Assembly: GCA_964444385.1 (NCBI GenBank)
Contig: CAYUHD010000033.1
Span: 1-15,446 of the forward strand
Length of the DNA stretch: 15,446 bases
Direction: 5' to 3'
Source: D2472 sp964444385
GTDB lineage: Bacteria > Pseudomonadota > Gammaproteobacteria > Magnimaribacterales > D2472
Part shown: positions 5,965 to 13,536 of the stretch, in pieces
Numbering within the stretch: the stretch's first letter is position 1
Layout of the letters: every line of letters begins with the position of its first letter
Program-made: the position numbers and the translations under genes
Notes under the pieces: model-generated
Told to the model about the DNA's origin: nothing
The model's database searches: none
Seen by the model: only the letters and a program-made list of their open reading frames with translations

Positions 5965-8591
5965 TATTTTTTAACTTCAACCCATTTTTCGCCATTATAT
6001 GATGCGGTATTTCCAGTTTTTTTACCATCTTTCTCAGATGCTAGATAATGGGTATCTTCAACTTTGTTGTACCTAATAAGGTAAGGGTTACCATCAATGT
6101 CTTTTTTAGGAGCATTTAAAAGATGGGTATGTTTGCTCTGATCTTCAAGATACTTACATGCATCCAATAAAGTCTCCTCTGTGACAGCTTGATTAAATTC
6201 TTCTACAGATGGGGCGCGTGTTTCTCTATTTTTTGGGTATTTACTAGCGGCTAAAAACAAACCCTTCATGCTGTCTCGCAATAAATAAAAATCTTCAAAT
6301 TTAATGCAAGGAATTTCTGTAATAATAGGCTCCATGACTATGGATTTAGGCTCCCCATTTCTTTGGAGCGCTCTTGTTGTTCCACAATTATCATTTATAC
6401 ATCCAAAGTATTTACCAAACCTACCTGTTTTAAGTTGCATTTCAGAACCGCACTTATAACAGGTTATAATGGGTCCATCGTATCCTTTAATCCTAAAAGT
6501 ACCCTCTTCAACCTCAAATCCATCGCAATCTGGATTATTGGAACAAACATGTAGTTTATGATTTTCATCTAACAAATAATTATCCATGCTCATATCACAT
6601 TTAGAACAACGATGTTTTATAACTAAGTTTTCTGCTTCCTCCTGATCATCAACGCTAACTGCTTCATCACCGGAGATCAGATTTAAAGTTTTTTTGCATT
6701 GCTCATCATCAGGTAAGCTATATCCTGCACATCCTAAAAATACTCCGTTACTGGCATTTCTTATAGTGAGTTTATTTCTTTTGCATTCTGGGCAATTAAT
6801 GTTTGTCATGGTGGGGAGGTTTGGTGCCATTCCAGTTTCTTCATCCATTGCAGAAGATAAATCATCCTGGAAGGCTGAATAATAGGAATTTAAAACCTCT
6901 TTCCAATTCAGTTCACCATTAGCTATTCTATCTAATTCATTTTCAAAATTAGCAGTAAAACTATAGTCCATGATGTCATCAAAGCTGCTAACAAGCCTAT
7001 CAGTAACAATCATTCCAATTTTTTTAACAAAAAATCGTCTATTTTGAATCTCAACATATCCACGATCCTGAATAGTTGAAATTATATTTGCGTATGTTGA
7101 AGGCCTTCCAATTCCTTTCTTTTCTAACTCTTTGACTAATGCGGCCTCTGAAAATCTAGCTTGCGGTTTAGTGTACTTTTGTTTATTTTCTAAATCTTTA
7201 AGGGTTAGCTGTTGATTAACTTCCAGCGATGGCAAAGTCTTAGAGTCTAGGTCATCTGATTTTGATTTAACAATTCTAGTAAAACCGTCAAATACAACCT
7301 CTCTGCCTGTTGCTGAGAAAATATATTCATCTAATTGAATTTTTACATTAGTTGCAAGATATTCTGCATCAGGTAATTGTGATCCAATAAATTGCTGCCA
7401 AATTAGTTCATATAATTTTTTTTCTTCATCCGAAGAGTTAATTAAGCTCTCAGAATTAGTGGATGAATTGGTCGGTCTAATTGCTTCGTGAGCCTCTTGA
7501 GCATTTTTACTGGAAGAATATATTCTTGGAGCATTTGTAAGATACTTTTCTCCTAAATTAGTTTCAATAAACATTCTTGCATCTGCAATAGATTCAGGGG
7601 ATAAAGCTGGAGTATCAGTCCTCATGTAAGTAATCAAACCATTTTCATAAAGCTTTTGGGCAGTTCTCATGGTTCTCTTCACATTAAACCCAAGCCTTGT
7701 GCTGGCTACTTGTTGTAATGTAGATGTTATAAAAGGAGGTTTTGGCTTAGTTTTAACTGGTTTTTGGGTTACCCCACTTATAATCAAGTTTGAAGATCTG
7801 ATGAGTTCTTCAATCTGTTTTGCCTCAGAGGCTTTTAATAGTGGGTCTGTTTTTTTTCTGTTTAGGTTGAATTCAATAGATGTATTTGTATCATTTTCAG
7901 CATTAAATGAGATCTCCCAAAATTCATCAGGTTTAAACTTTTGAATACTATGCTCTCTTTCTACCAATAGTCTTAGTGCAACAGATTGAACCCTTCCAGC
8001 TGATAAATTACGAGCAATTTTTGCCCACAAAAGAGGTGATAATTCAAAACCGACTACTCGATCTAAAAATCTTCTTGCTTGTTGAGCTTCAACAAGACTT
8101 GAGTCTATATCCTTGGGGTCTTCAAAAGATTCTAGGATAGCGTCTTTGGTAATTTGATTAAATCTAACCCTAGAATAATTGAATTTCTCTGCGCCCAATG
8201 CTTCTTTGAGATGCCAAGCTATTGCCTCGCCTTCTCTATCAAGATCAGTTGCAAGAAAAATAGATTCAACAGATTTAGCCGCTTTTTTTAATTCTTTAAT
8301 AACTTTTTCTTTTTCAGGAATGATTTCGTAATTTGCAGCCCATCCATTATCAGGATCAATTCCCATTCTTCTAACAAGCCGTTTACGCTCATTAATTTTT
8401 TTCAATCTTCTTTTTTCATCTTCAGGAAGATCTTTTGGAATAGTATTTCTTTGTGCCGGTTTCTTTGCCTTCCCTTTAGGAAGATCTCTTATGTGCCCTA
8501 CGCTAGATTTAACTAAGTAGTCTGATCCTAGATATTTAGCAATAGTTTTAGCTTTGGCTGGTGACTCGACTATAACAAGAGTTTTTGACAT
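5964..8591 (-). CDS. topA: DNA topoisomerase I (type IA)
   Basis: TopA relaxes negative supercoils by cutting one strand through a 5'-phosphotyrosine link. The 875-residue protein matches E. coli TopA (865). The Toprim domain starts at VIVESPAKAKTI (Glu9) and contains DLDREGEAIAWH (D116, D118, E120) for Mg binding. LSAGRVQSVALRLLVERE lies at 196-213, and GLITYMRTDT holds the active-site Tyr322. Three C4 zinc ribbons follow: C600/C603/C621/C632, C662/C665/C683/C689 and C711/C714/C731/C736. A gamma-type C-terminal tail with SEKDGKKTG near residue 855 completes it. It lies 25 AT-rich bases after the upstream unknown gene. No Shine-Dalgarno is visible. It is followed leftward by a small unknown gene and then convergent lexA. 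Confidence 0.97.
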   Translation of the reverse strand: MSKTLVIVESPAKAKTIAKYLGSDYLVKSSVGHIRDLPKGKAKKPAQRNTIPKDLPEDEKRRLKKINERKRLVRRMGIDPDNGWAANYEIIPEKEKVIKELKKAAKSVESIFLATDLDREGEAIAWHLKEALGAEKFNYSRVRFNQITKDAILESFEDPKDIDSSLVEAQQARRFLDRVVGFELSPLLWAKIARNLSAGRVQSVALRLLVEREHSIQKFKPDEFWEISFNAENDTNTSIEFNLNRKKTDPLLKASEAKQIEELIRSSNLIISGVTQKPVKTKPKPPFITSTLQQVASTRLGFNVKRTMRTAQKLYENGLITYMRTDTPALSPESIADARMFIETNLGEKYLTNAPRIYSSSKNAQEAHEAIRPTNSSTNSESLINSSDEEKKLYELIWQQFIGSQLPDAEYLATNVKIQLDEYIFSATGREVVFDGFTRIVKSKSDDLDSKTLPSLEVNQQLTLKDLENKQKYTKPQARFSEAALVKELEKKGIGRPSTYANIISTIQDRGYVEIQNRRFFVKKIGMIVTDRLVSSFDDIMDYSFTANFENELDRIANGELNWKEVLNSYYSAFQDDLSSAMDEETGMAPNLPTMTNINCPECKRNKLTIRNASNGVFLGCAGYSLPDDEQCKKTLNLISGDEAVSVDDQEEAENLVIKHRCSKCDMSMDNYLLDENHKLHVCSNNPDCDGFEVEEGTFRIKGYDGPIITCYKCGSEMQLKTGRFGKYFGCINDNCGTTRALQRNGEPKSIVMEPIITEIPCIKFEDFYLLRDSMKGLFLAASKYPKNRETRAPSVEEFNQAVTEETLLDACKYLEDQSKHTHLLNAPKKDIDGNPYLIRYNKVEDTHYLASEKDGKKTGNTASYNGEKWVEVKK

Positions 8592-8616
8592 AAATTAATT
8601 TAATGTTTATAAAATT

Positions 8617-9051
8617 TCATATTTTCAAGATAGCTTCCTTAATTTTTAAAAGCTCATCTATACCGAGCATTTCATTCCAGACGATTGCTATATTGGACTG
8701 AAAAAAAATAATTTCAAGTATAGAGGATGGTAATCGAGAAATTTTTTCTTCAATAATCTGAAAGTTTTTTTTATATTTTAAAGAAATTGGTTCATATAAC
8801 TGCAGCTCGTTTTCTAATCTTAAGTAATGTAAATTCTTATATTCCGAAGAATTTTTTATTTGATAAATTACAACTTGAGGATTCCAGTTTTTAAATTTTT
8901 TTCTTAACTCATTCGTTGATCCAATCTTAAAACCCTCTTTTGCAGCTGTCATTCTAATCCGGCTTAAGGCCTTCATTTTTTTTGACGGCCTTAAGAAACT
9001 AATTGCACCAATTAAGAAAAGGACTACAAATACAGCAATTAACGATTCCAT
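8617..9051 (-). CDS. unknown protein with one N-terminal membrane segment
   Basis: I do not recognise this 144-residue protein firmly. Residues about 4-20 (SLIAVFVVLFLIGAISF) form one membrane segment. RPSKKMKALSRIRMTAAKEG follows, a basic stretch that by the positive-inside rule puts the rest in the cytoplasm. The remainder is a mixed, Lys-rich domain without cysteines or obvious catalytic motifs. A membrane anchor followed by a run like KxxALSRIRxxAAKEGFKIG recalls a family of short unknown proteins in pseudomonads; this is recollection and not a search. It sits 9 bases after pyrD and 25 before topA, so it is likely cotranscribed with both. No Shine-Dalgarno is seen. Function unknown. Confidence 0.72.
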   Translation of the reverse strand: MESLIAVFVVLFLIGAISFLRPSKKMKALSRIRMTAAKEGFKIGSTNELRKKFKNWNPQVVIYQIKNSSEYKNLHYLRLENELQLYEPISLKYKKNFQIIEEKISRLPSSILEIIFFQSNIAIVWNEMLGIDELLKIKEAILKI

Positions 9052-9060
9052 GTAAAAATT

Positions 9061-10047
9061 TTAGTTAAGTAATTTTTTAATAATTCCTGGGCCATGATAA
9101 ATAAAACTTGTATAAATTTGTACTAAAGAAGCTCCTAATTCTAATTTCGAATGAAAACTTTCATGATCGTGAACCCCACCTACGCCTATCTTTAGAAGAC
9201 CAGGGTCGTTTGAATGAGCAACCTTAAGCACTTCATTTGATCTTGCAAGTAAAGGTTTGCCAGATAATCCACCAGAGAGATCATCTTGTTGTGAGCATCT
9301 TAAATTATCTTTATGTACCGTAGTATTTGAAGTAATCACGCCATCATATTCATATTTTTGAATCGCTTTGATAATTACAGATATTATTTGCTCATCTTCA
9401 TCTGGTGAAAGTTTGATAAAGATTGGGTTCGAATATTCTTTCTCTTTTCGTAATAAGTTTAGAGCTTCAAATAATGGTAGAAAGTTTTCTTCTAAATGCA
9501 GTGATCGTAAATTAGGTGTATTGGGTGAGGAAATATTAACTGCAATGTAATCAGCATACGGGCTCACCTTACTAAAACATTCAACATAATCATCAATTCT
9601 CTTTTGACCTACAGAATCTTTGTTTGCTCCGATATTAATACCGAGAATTCCTGGAAAACTTCTTTTCTTTGCCTTTTCAACCAAATAATCGACACCTTTG
9701 TTATTGAATCCTAATCGATTAACGATTGCCCCTTGGCTTTGGAAACGAAATATCCGTGGCTTTGAATTTCCTGGCTGAGCTAAGGGTGTAATTGTTCCTA
9801 TTTCGATAAAACCAAACCCCAAAGCTCCTAAGGAATCTATAAAATCACCATTTTTGTCTAGCCCAGCTGCAATACCAAGTCTATTTTTGAAAACCAAGCC
9901 TTTAAATTCAAATGGCTCTGAAGAATCTTTAAAAGGAAAAAGAAGGTTGATTAACCTGAGTTTATATAAAACATTCAATGCATTTAATGCAACATAGTGA
10001 GATATTTCAGGAGGTAATAACCTTAATAGAAATACCATCAATTTCAT
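9061..10047 (-). CDS. pyrD: dihydroorotate dehydrogenase, quinone-dependent (class 2)
   Basis: PyrD oxidises dihydroorotate to orotate, the fourth step of pyrimidine synthesis, passing electrons through FMN to membrane quinone. The 328-residue chain opens with the class 2 membrane-associating helix (LLRLLPPEISHYVALNALNVL, about 8-27). Motifs are GIAAGLDKNGD (58-68), IEIGTITPLAQPGN (81-94), NRLGFNN (110-116), the active-site loop NISSPNTPNLR with catalytic Ser174, IKLSPD (211-216), and GGLSGKPL then IGVGGV for FMN phosphate binding. It is slightly short of E. coli PyrD (336) but complete. It follows galU by 21 bases and precedes the unknown gene by 9. No clear Shine-Dalgarno. Confidence 0.97.
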   Translation of the reverse strand: MKLMVFLLRLLPPEISHYVALNALNVLYKLRLINLLFPFKDSSEPFEFKGLVFKNRLGIAAGLDKNGDFIDSLGALGFGFIEIGTITPLAQPGNSKPRIFRFQSQGAIVNRLGFNNKGVDYLVEKAKKRSFPGILGINIGANKDSVGQKRIDDYVECFSKVSPYADYIAVNISSPNTPNLRSLHLEENFLPLFEALNLLRKEKEYSNPIFIKLSPDEDEQIISVIIKAIQKYEYDGVITSNTTVHKDNLRCSQQDDLSGGLSGKPLLARSNEVLKVAHSNDPGLLKIGVGGVHDHESFHSKLELGASLVQIYTSFIYHGPGIIKKLLN

Positions 10048-10068
10048 TTGAAGGTTTCTGTATAGAAT

Positions 10069-10902
10069 TTAATCATCAAAGAGTTCTTCAGAAAGATATC
10101 TAATTGCATCTACATAACCATGTCTAGATCCACAATCAAACTTCTTACCTTCATATAAATATCCTACAACCTCTTCATCTTTAAGCATTAATTTTATGGC
10201 ATCTGTTACTTGTACTTCACCGCCAATGCTTGGTTCAAGGTTTTTCAAATATTTAAAGATGTTACTAGACAATACATATCTCCCTACAACTGCAAGGTTT
10301 GAAGGTGGATTATTTTTTGGTTTCTCTACAATATCTTTTAAAGCAAATGTCTTATCCGAAGAAGCAGCATCATCGATAGAAATAACTCCATATTTATTAA
10401 TATCTTTCTCTGGAACTTCGTTAACTCCGATCACAGAACATTTATTTTTATCATATGCACTAATTAATTGACTGATGCATGATGGGTTATTGAAAATTAG
10501 ATCATCCGCTAAAATAATTGCAAAAGCCTCATCTTGAATTAAATGCTCTGAATGCAAAATAGCATCCCCTAGACCTTTTTGTATTTTCTGTCTTACATAT
10601 GTAAATTTTATATCCTTAAAAATATCCCTATTAATTTTTTCTAAATAATTTTTTTTACCTGCATTAAGCAACTTCTCTTCAAGTTCAAAATTTTGATCAA
10701 AATGATCTTCTATAGCCCTTTTTGTGTGACTAGTAATAAAAATGATTTCGGTAATGCCTGCATTTACCGCCTCTTCAACAGCATATTCAATTAAAGGCTT
10801 ATCAATAATTGGGAGCATTTCTTTAGGAATTGCCTTTGTGGCTGGCAAAAACCGAGTACCGAGTCCAGCTACGGGAAAGACTGCTTTAGTAATTTTTTTC
10901 AT
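10069..10902 (-). CDS. galU: UTP-glucose-1-phosphate uridylyltransferase GalU
   Basis: GalU makes UDP-glucose from UTP and glucose-1-phosphate, feeding cell-surface polysaccharide and galactose metabolism. The 277-residue protein is near family length. The nucleotide-binding signature AGLGTRFLPATKAIPKEM (12-29) is intact. LADD (131-134) is the metal site, VEKP (192-195) the sugar-binding Lys motif, GGEVQVTDAI (227-236) the effector loop, and KFDCGSRHGY (254-263) the closing motif. The lack of a long insertion favours GalU over RfbA-type thymidylyltransferases. It starts 5 bases after the rhomboid stop, so it is cotranscribed. No clear Shine-Dalgarno sequence precedes the ATG. Confidence 0.96.
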   Translation of the reverse strand: MKKITKAVFPVAGLGTRFLPATKAIPKEMLPIIDKPLIEYAVEEAVNAGITEIIFITSHTKRAIEDHFDQNFELEEKLLNAGKKNYLEKINRDIFKDIKFTYVRQKIQKGLGDAILHSEHLIQDEAFAIILADDLIFNNPSCISQLISAYDKNKCSVIGVNEVPEKDINKYGVISIDDAASSDKTFALKDIVEKPKNNPPSNLAVVGRYVLSSNIFKYLKNLEPSIGGEVQVTDAIKLMLKDEEVVGYLYEGKKFDCGSRHGYVDAIRYLSEELFDD

Positions 10903-10907
10903 GCAAG

Positions 10908-11510
10908 TTAAAATTTCAAACTATATCTAGCAATTAAACCAAGTATAAACCCAGCTATCATACCAACTAAATGCGCGATATTTGCAACATTCCCAAAACC
11001 AAAAATATTTAAGATTCCAGTAAAACCAATTAAAAGCCACAAAAACATAAAAATATATAAAGCATTTGGTAAATCATATCTTTTGCCTCTTTGGTCAAGG
11101 TCTAAAATAAAGCAATACCCCAAAAGCCCGTAAACTGCTCCACTTAAACCTCCAAAGAGGTACTCACCAGTACAAAAATATTGGCCAAGATTGCTTGATA
11201 ATCCTGTAATCAAAAATAAAGTTATAAAAATACCTTTACCATCGATTATCTCTATTCTTGAACCAAGGATATAAATCCATAAACAATTAAATATTAAATG
11301 TGTTAATGAAAAATGTAGAAAAGTTGGAGAAATTAGTCGCCACCATTGATGAGAAACCATATAGGTATTTTCAAAAGTTGGATAAATCGACGCGTCATTG
11401 CTTTTCAAGAAAAGAAATGGTTCCAAAAAAATATTAAAACCAAAATTCGTTAAAAAACTAAGAATGATTGCAGTTGCAATAATGTAAATATATAGAGAAT
11501 TAGTATGCAA
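10908..11510 (-). CDS. rhomboid-family intramembrane serine protease (GlpG-like)
   Basis: Rhomboids cut membrane proteins inside the bilayer with a Ser-His pair. This 200-residue protein shows the six-helix core: a first segment near 7-25, then QWWRLISPTFLHFSLTHLIFN (55-75) with H71 and N75 for the oxyanion hole, WIYILGSRIE, FGGLSGAVYGLLGY with nucleophile Ser123, and NIAHLVGMIAGF with His180. There is no added cytoplasmic domain as in E. coli GlpG. The start is TTG at 11508-11510; the next ATG (Met51) would lose the first helix, so the non-ATG start is preferred. It begins 2 bases after the nadK stop and ends 5 before galU. Substrates are unknown. Confidence 0.9.
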   Translation of the reverse strand: MHTNSLYIYIIATAIILSFLTNFGFNIFLEPFLFLKSNDASIYPTFENTYMVSHQWWRLISPTFLHFSLTHLIFNCLWIYILGSRIEIIDGKGIFITLFLITGLSSNLGQYFCTGEYLFGGLSGAVYGLLGYCFILDLDQRGKRYDLPNALYIFMFLWLLIGFTGILNIFGFGNVANIAHLVGMIAGFILGLIARYSLKF

Positions 11511-11512
11511 AA

Positions 11513-12376
11513 CTAATGATTTTTCTTAGCAGTAATATCTAAGCTCCAGCCTAATTTTTCCCTGCAAGCTTCATAGAAATCATTATTCGAAGGATGAATA
11601 ATTTTTAAAGATGAGTTTTTCTTAGAAATATAAATTGAATTATTGTATTTAATTGGTATATCTTTCTGGCCATCTACACAAACCATGGCATGGTCTAAGG
11701 GCCCTTGAATTAACTGAATCTCCATTGATTTTTTGTTAGATGCTATTAATGGTCTAGATGAAAGGCTTTGTGACATCATTGGGATAATATTCCAAATATT
11801 CAATTCAGGATGAATGATTGATCCGCCGGCAGATAAGGCATATGCTGTTGATCCAGTCGGGGTAGCAACAATCAATCCATCTGATCGCTGTTCATAAACA
11901 GTCTTACCATCTATCAATAATCTATATCTCATAAGCTGAGCATAAGAACCAGAATGGATTAATACCTCATTAAGACCAGAAACCTCTTGGTTTAAAAATT
12001 TTGCCTCTATTAAACTTCTTTCCTCAAGAACGTAATCACCATTAAAAATATCGCTAATTACCGATTCAAAGTTTTCCACATTTACATCTGTAAGAAAACC
12101 AACTGTCCCCAAGTTAACTCCCAAGATCGGAATCTCGTTATTAATAAAATTTCTTGCTGCAGCTAATAAGGTGCCATCTCCCCCAAAAACAATAATTAGA
12201 TCTACAGAATTATTAAATTTTTTATAATCAACGACTTTCACGTCTTCAAAGTCGATCTTATTTGTTGAGTAAATATTATTAGTATTTTTTAAAAGGACTT
12301 TTAAAAGACCGTCGACAATAGAAAACTCATCAGATGATAAATTTTTTTTTAAGACAATACCTATATTTTGAAACAT
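11513..12376 (-). CDS. nadK: NAD kinase
   Basis: NadK phosphorylates NAD to NADP. Counting from the ATG at 12374-12376, the protein has 287 residues (E. coli 292). It shows IVFGGDGTLL (62-71) with the GGDGT signature, LGVNLGTVGFL (85-95), LNEVLIH (135-141) and SDGLIVATPTGSTAY (165-179), the nucleotide-binding core of the family. I chose this start because FQNIGIV right after it matches how homologues begin. A TTG start 27 bases upstream would add IISESIIAH-like residues without family support or a Shine-Dalgarno. An exact TATAAT lies 7 bases before the ATG, so a leaderless message from an internal promoter is possible. It sits between adh and the rhomboid gene. Confidence 0.96.
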   Translation of the reverse strand: MFQNIGIVLKKNLSSDEFSIVDGLLKVLLKNTNNIYSTNKIDFEDVKVVDYKKFNNSVDLIIVFGGDGTLLAAARNFINNEIPILGVNLGTVGFLTDVNVENFESVISDIFNGDYVLEERSLIEAKFLNQEVSGLNEVLIHSGSYAQLMRYRLLIDGKTVYEQRSDGLIVATPTGSTAYALSAGGSIIHPELNIWNIIPMMSQSLSSRPLIASNKKSMEIQLIQGPLDHAMVCVDGQKDIPIKYNNSIYISKKNSSLKIIHPSNNDFYEACREKLGWSLDITAKKNH

Positions 12377-12383
12377 GTGAGCA

Positions 12384-12389
12384 ATTATA
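12384..12389 (-). promoter_or_regulatory. candidate -10 element before nadK
   Basis: TATAAT on the minus strand ends 7 bases before the nadK ATG. The best -35 at a proper spacing is poor. If used, transcription would start at or next to the start codon. Confidence 0.3.
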
Positions 12390-12415
12390 CTCTCTGAGAT
12401 CAATATAGAAGAAAT

Positions 12416-13462
12416 TTAGTCGTGCATTAAAGCAGCTCTTCCAAAGATTTTTCCTTCTTTGAGATCTTCTAAAGTTTGGTTGACCTCACAAACTGGTCTC
12501 TTTTCAACGGGGATAGGATCAACTTTTCCTGACCTAACTAAATCCATCAACTCAAGCATATCTCCAGGACTGCCAGTATATGAGCCTTGAATGCCTCTTT
12601 CCATTATTGGGATCAAAGGTAAGGGAAGCTTCAATTCTCCTCCATAAAGCCCAACAATAATATATTTGCCCCCTTTCCTTAGCAGATTAATACCGAATGC
12701 AGTGGAATGCTCTGAGCCAACAAAATCAATAGCAACAGATGCATTGCCCCCAGTGATTTCAAAAACTTTCATCATTGCGTCCTCATCCATTGGATTGATT
12801 GCTGCTGAAGCTCCATTTTCTATGGCTAATTTAAGCTTATCTTCATCAACATCAACCACAATTGGATTACAGTTAAATGCTGCCTTAGCAATTTGCAAGC
12901 CCATCATACCGACACCCCCAGCGCCAATAATAATTAAACTATTGTCTGAGTTATATGGCGCGCCTTTTTTTAGAGCGGTATATGCAGTCAAACCTGAGCA
13001 AGCATAACTACCTGCTAAATGATCTGGTGTATCTCCAGCATCATGTAAATATTTTGAATCAGGGACTACAACATGATCGCCAAAGCCTCCTGGTTCCATT
13101 ACTCCAATCACGGGACCGGTATTGCATAAGTGCTCATCTCCACTAACGCATAAGTCGCAATCACCACATCCAATCCATGGATAAACAATCCTCTTATCTC
13201 CAATATTTACATTACTTGCATCTGGGCCCATTGAAACTACCTCTCCAAAGATTTCATGCCCCAAAGTGAAAGGATTCGGAACAGGAACAGGCAATTCATT
13301 ACCACCACCTAAGTCAAAAGCCCCAGAGTGAATGTGAACATCTGAGTGACAGACACCACAAGCTATAGTTTTAATAACAACCTCACTGCCAGTTGCTTCA
13401 GGAGTTGGAGCTTCAACTTCTTGAAGAGGTTTTCCTGGTTCGGGGACTTGGTACGATTTCAT
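12416..13462 (-). CDS. zinc-dependent alcohol dehydrogenase (MDR family)
   Basis: This medium-chain dehydrogenase should oxidise an alcohol or reduce an aldehyde with NAD(H). From the ATG at 13460-13462 it has 348 residues. Catalytic zinc ligands are C38 (CGVCHSD), H69 with E70 (GHE) and C155 (ACSGLTAY). The structural zinc set is C99, C102, C105 and C113. GAGGVG (180-185) is the Rossmann motif, and Asp204 at the end of the next strand favours NAD over NADP. A TTG 69 bases upstream would add 23 residues of non-family sequence, so I reject it. The gene diverges from the acyl-CoA dehydrogenase pair across 74 bases. That neighbourhood suggests an alcohol or aldehyde from lipid breakdown, but the substrate cannot be read. 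Confidence 0.9.
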   Translation of the reverse strand: MKSYQVPEPGKPLQEVEAPTPEATGSEVVIKTIACGVCHSDVHIHSGAFDLGGGNELPVPVPNPFTLGHEIFGEVVSMGPDASNVNIGDKRIVYPWIGCGDCDLCVSGDEHLCNTGPVIGVMEPGGFGDHVVVPDSKYLHDAGDTPDHLAGSYACSGLTAYTALKKGAPYNSDNSLIIIGAGGVGMMGLQIAKAAFNCNPIVVDVDEDKLKLAIENGASAAINPMDEDAMMKVFEITGGNASVAIDFVGSEHSTAFGINLLRKGGKYIIVGLYGGELKLPLPLIPIMERGIQGSYTGSPGDMLELMDLVRSGKVDPIPVEKRPVCEVNQTLEDLKEGKIFGRAALMHD

Positions 13463-13485
13463 GCTTTTAATTACCCAAAAATTAT

Positions 13486-13527
13486 TTACTTGATTATAAT
13501 ATCTTTTCTTTAAATTACCGCAAGTAA
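13486..13527. repeat. inverted repeat in the adh / acyl-CoA dehydrogenase control region
   Basis: TTACTTG (13486-13492) and its exact reverse complement CAAGTAA (13521-13527) flank the predicted -10 and start point of the rightward operon. Half-sites are about 35 bases apart centre to centre. A second small dyad, ATTAC-N5-GTAAT (13514-13528), overlaps the right arm. This could be an operator for both divergent genes. In AT-rich DNA a 7-base repeat may be chance. Confidence 0.35.
13495..13500 (+). promoter_or_regulatory. candidate -10 of the acyl-CoA dehydrogenase operon
   Basis: An exact TATAAT lies 36 bases before the ATG at 13537. The best -35, TTACCC at 13471-13476 with an 18-base spacer, is weak. 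No clear Shine-Dalgarno precedes the start codon. Confidence 0.4.
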
Positions 13528-13536
13528 TCAAAAAAT

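Noticed and set aside
12377..12403. N-terminal extension of NAD kinase from a TTG codon
   Set aside because: The extra nine residues precede the point where family members start, and there is no ribosome binding site before the TTG.
13463..13531. N-terminal extension of the alcohol dehydrogenase from a TTG codon
   Set aside because: The added 23 residues do not look like the family and would occupy the whole divergent control region; the ATG at 13460-13462 fits better.
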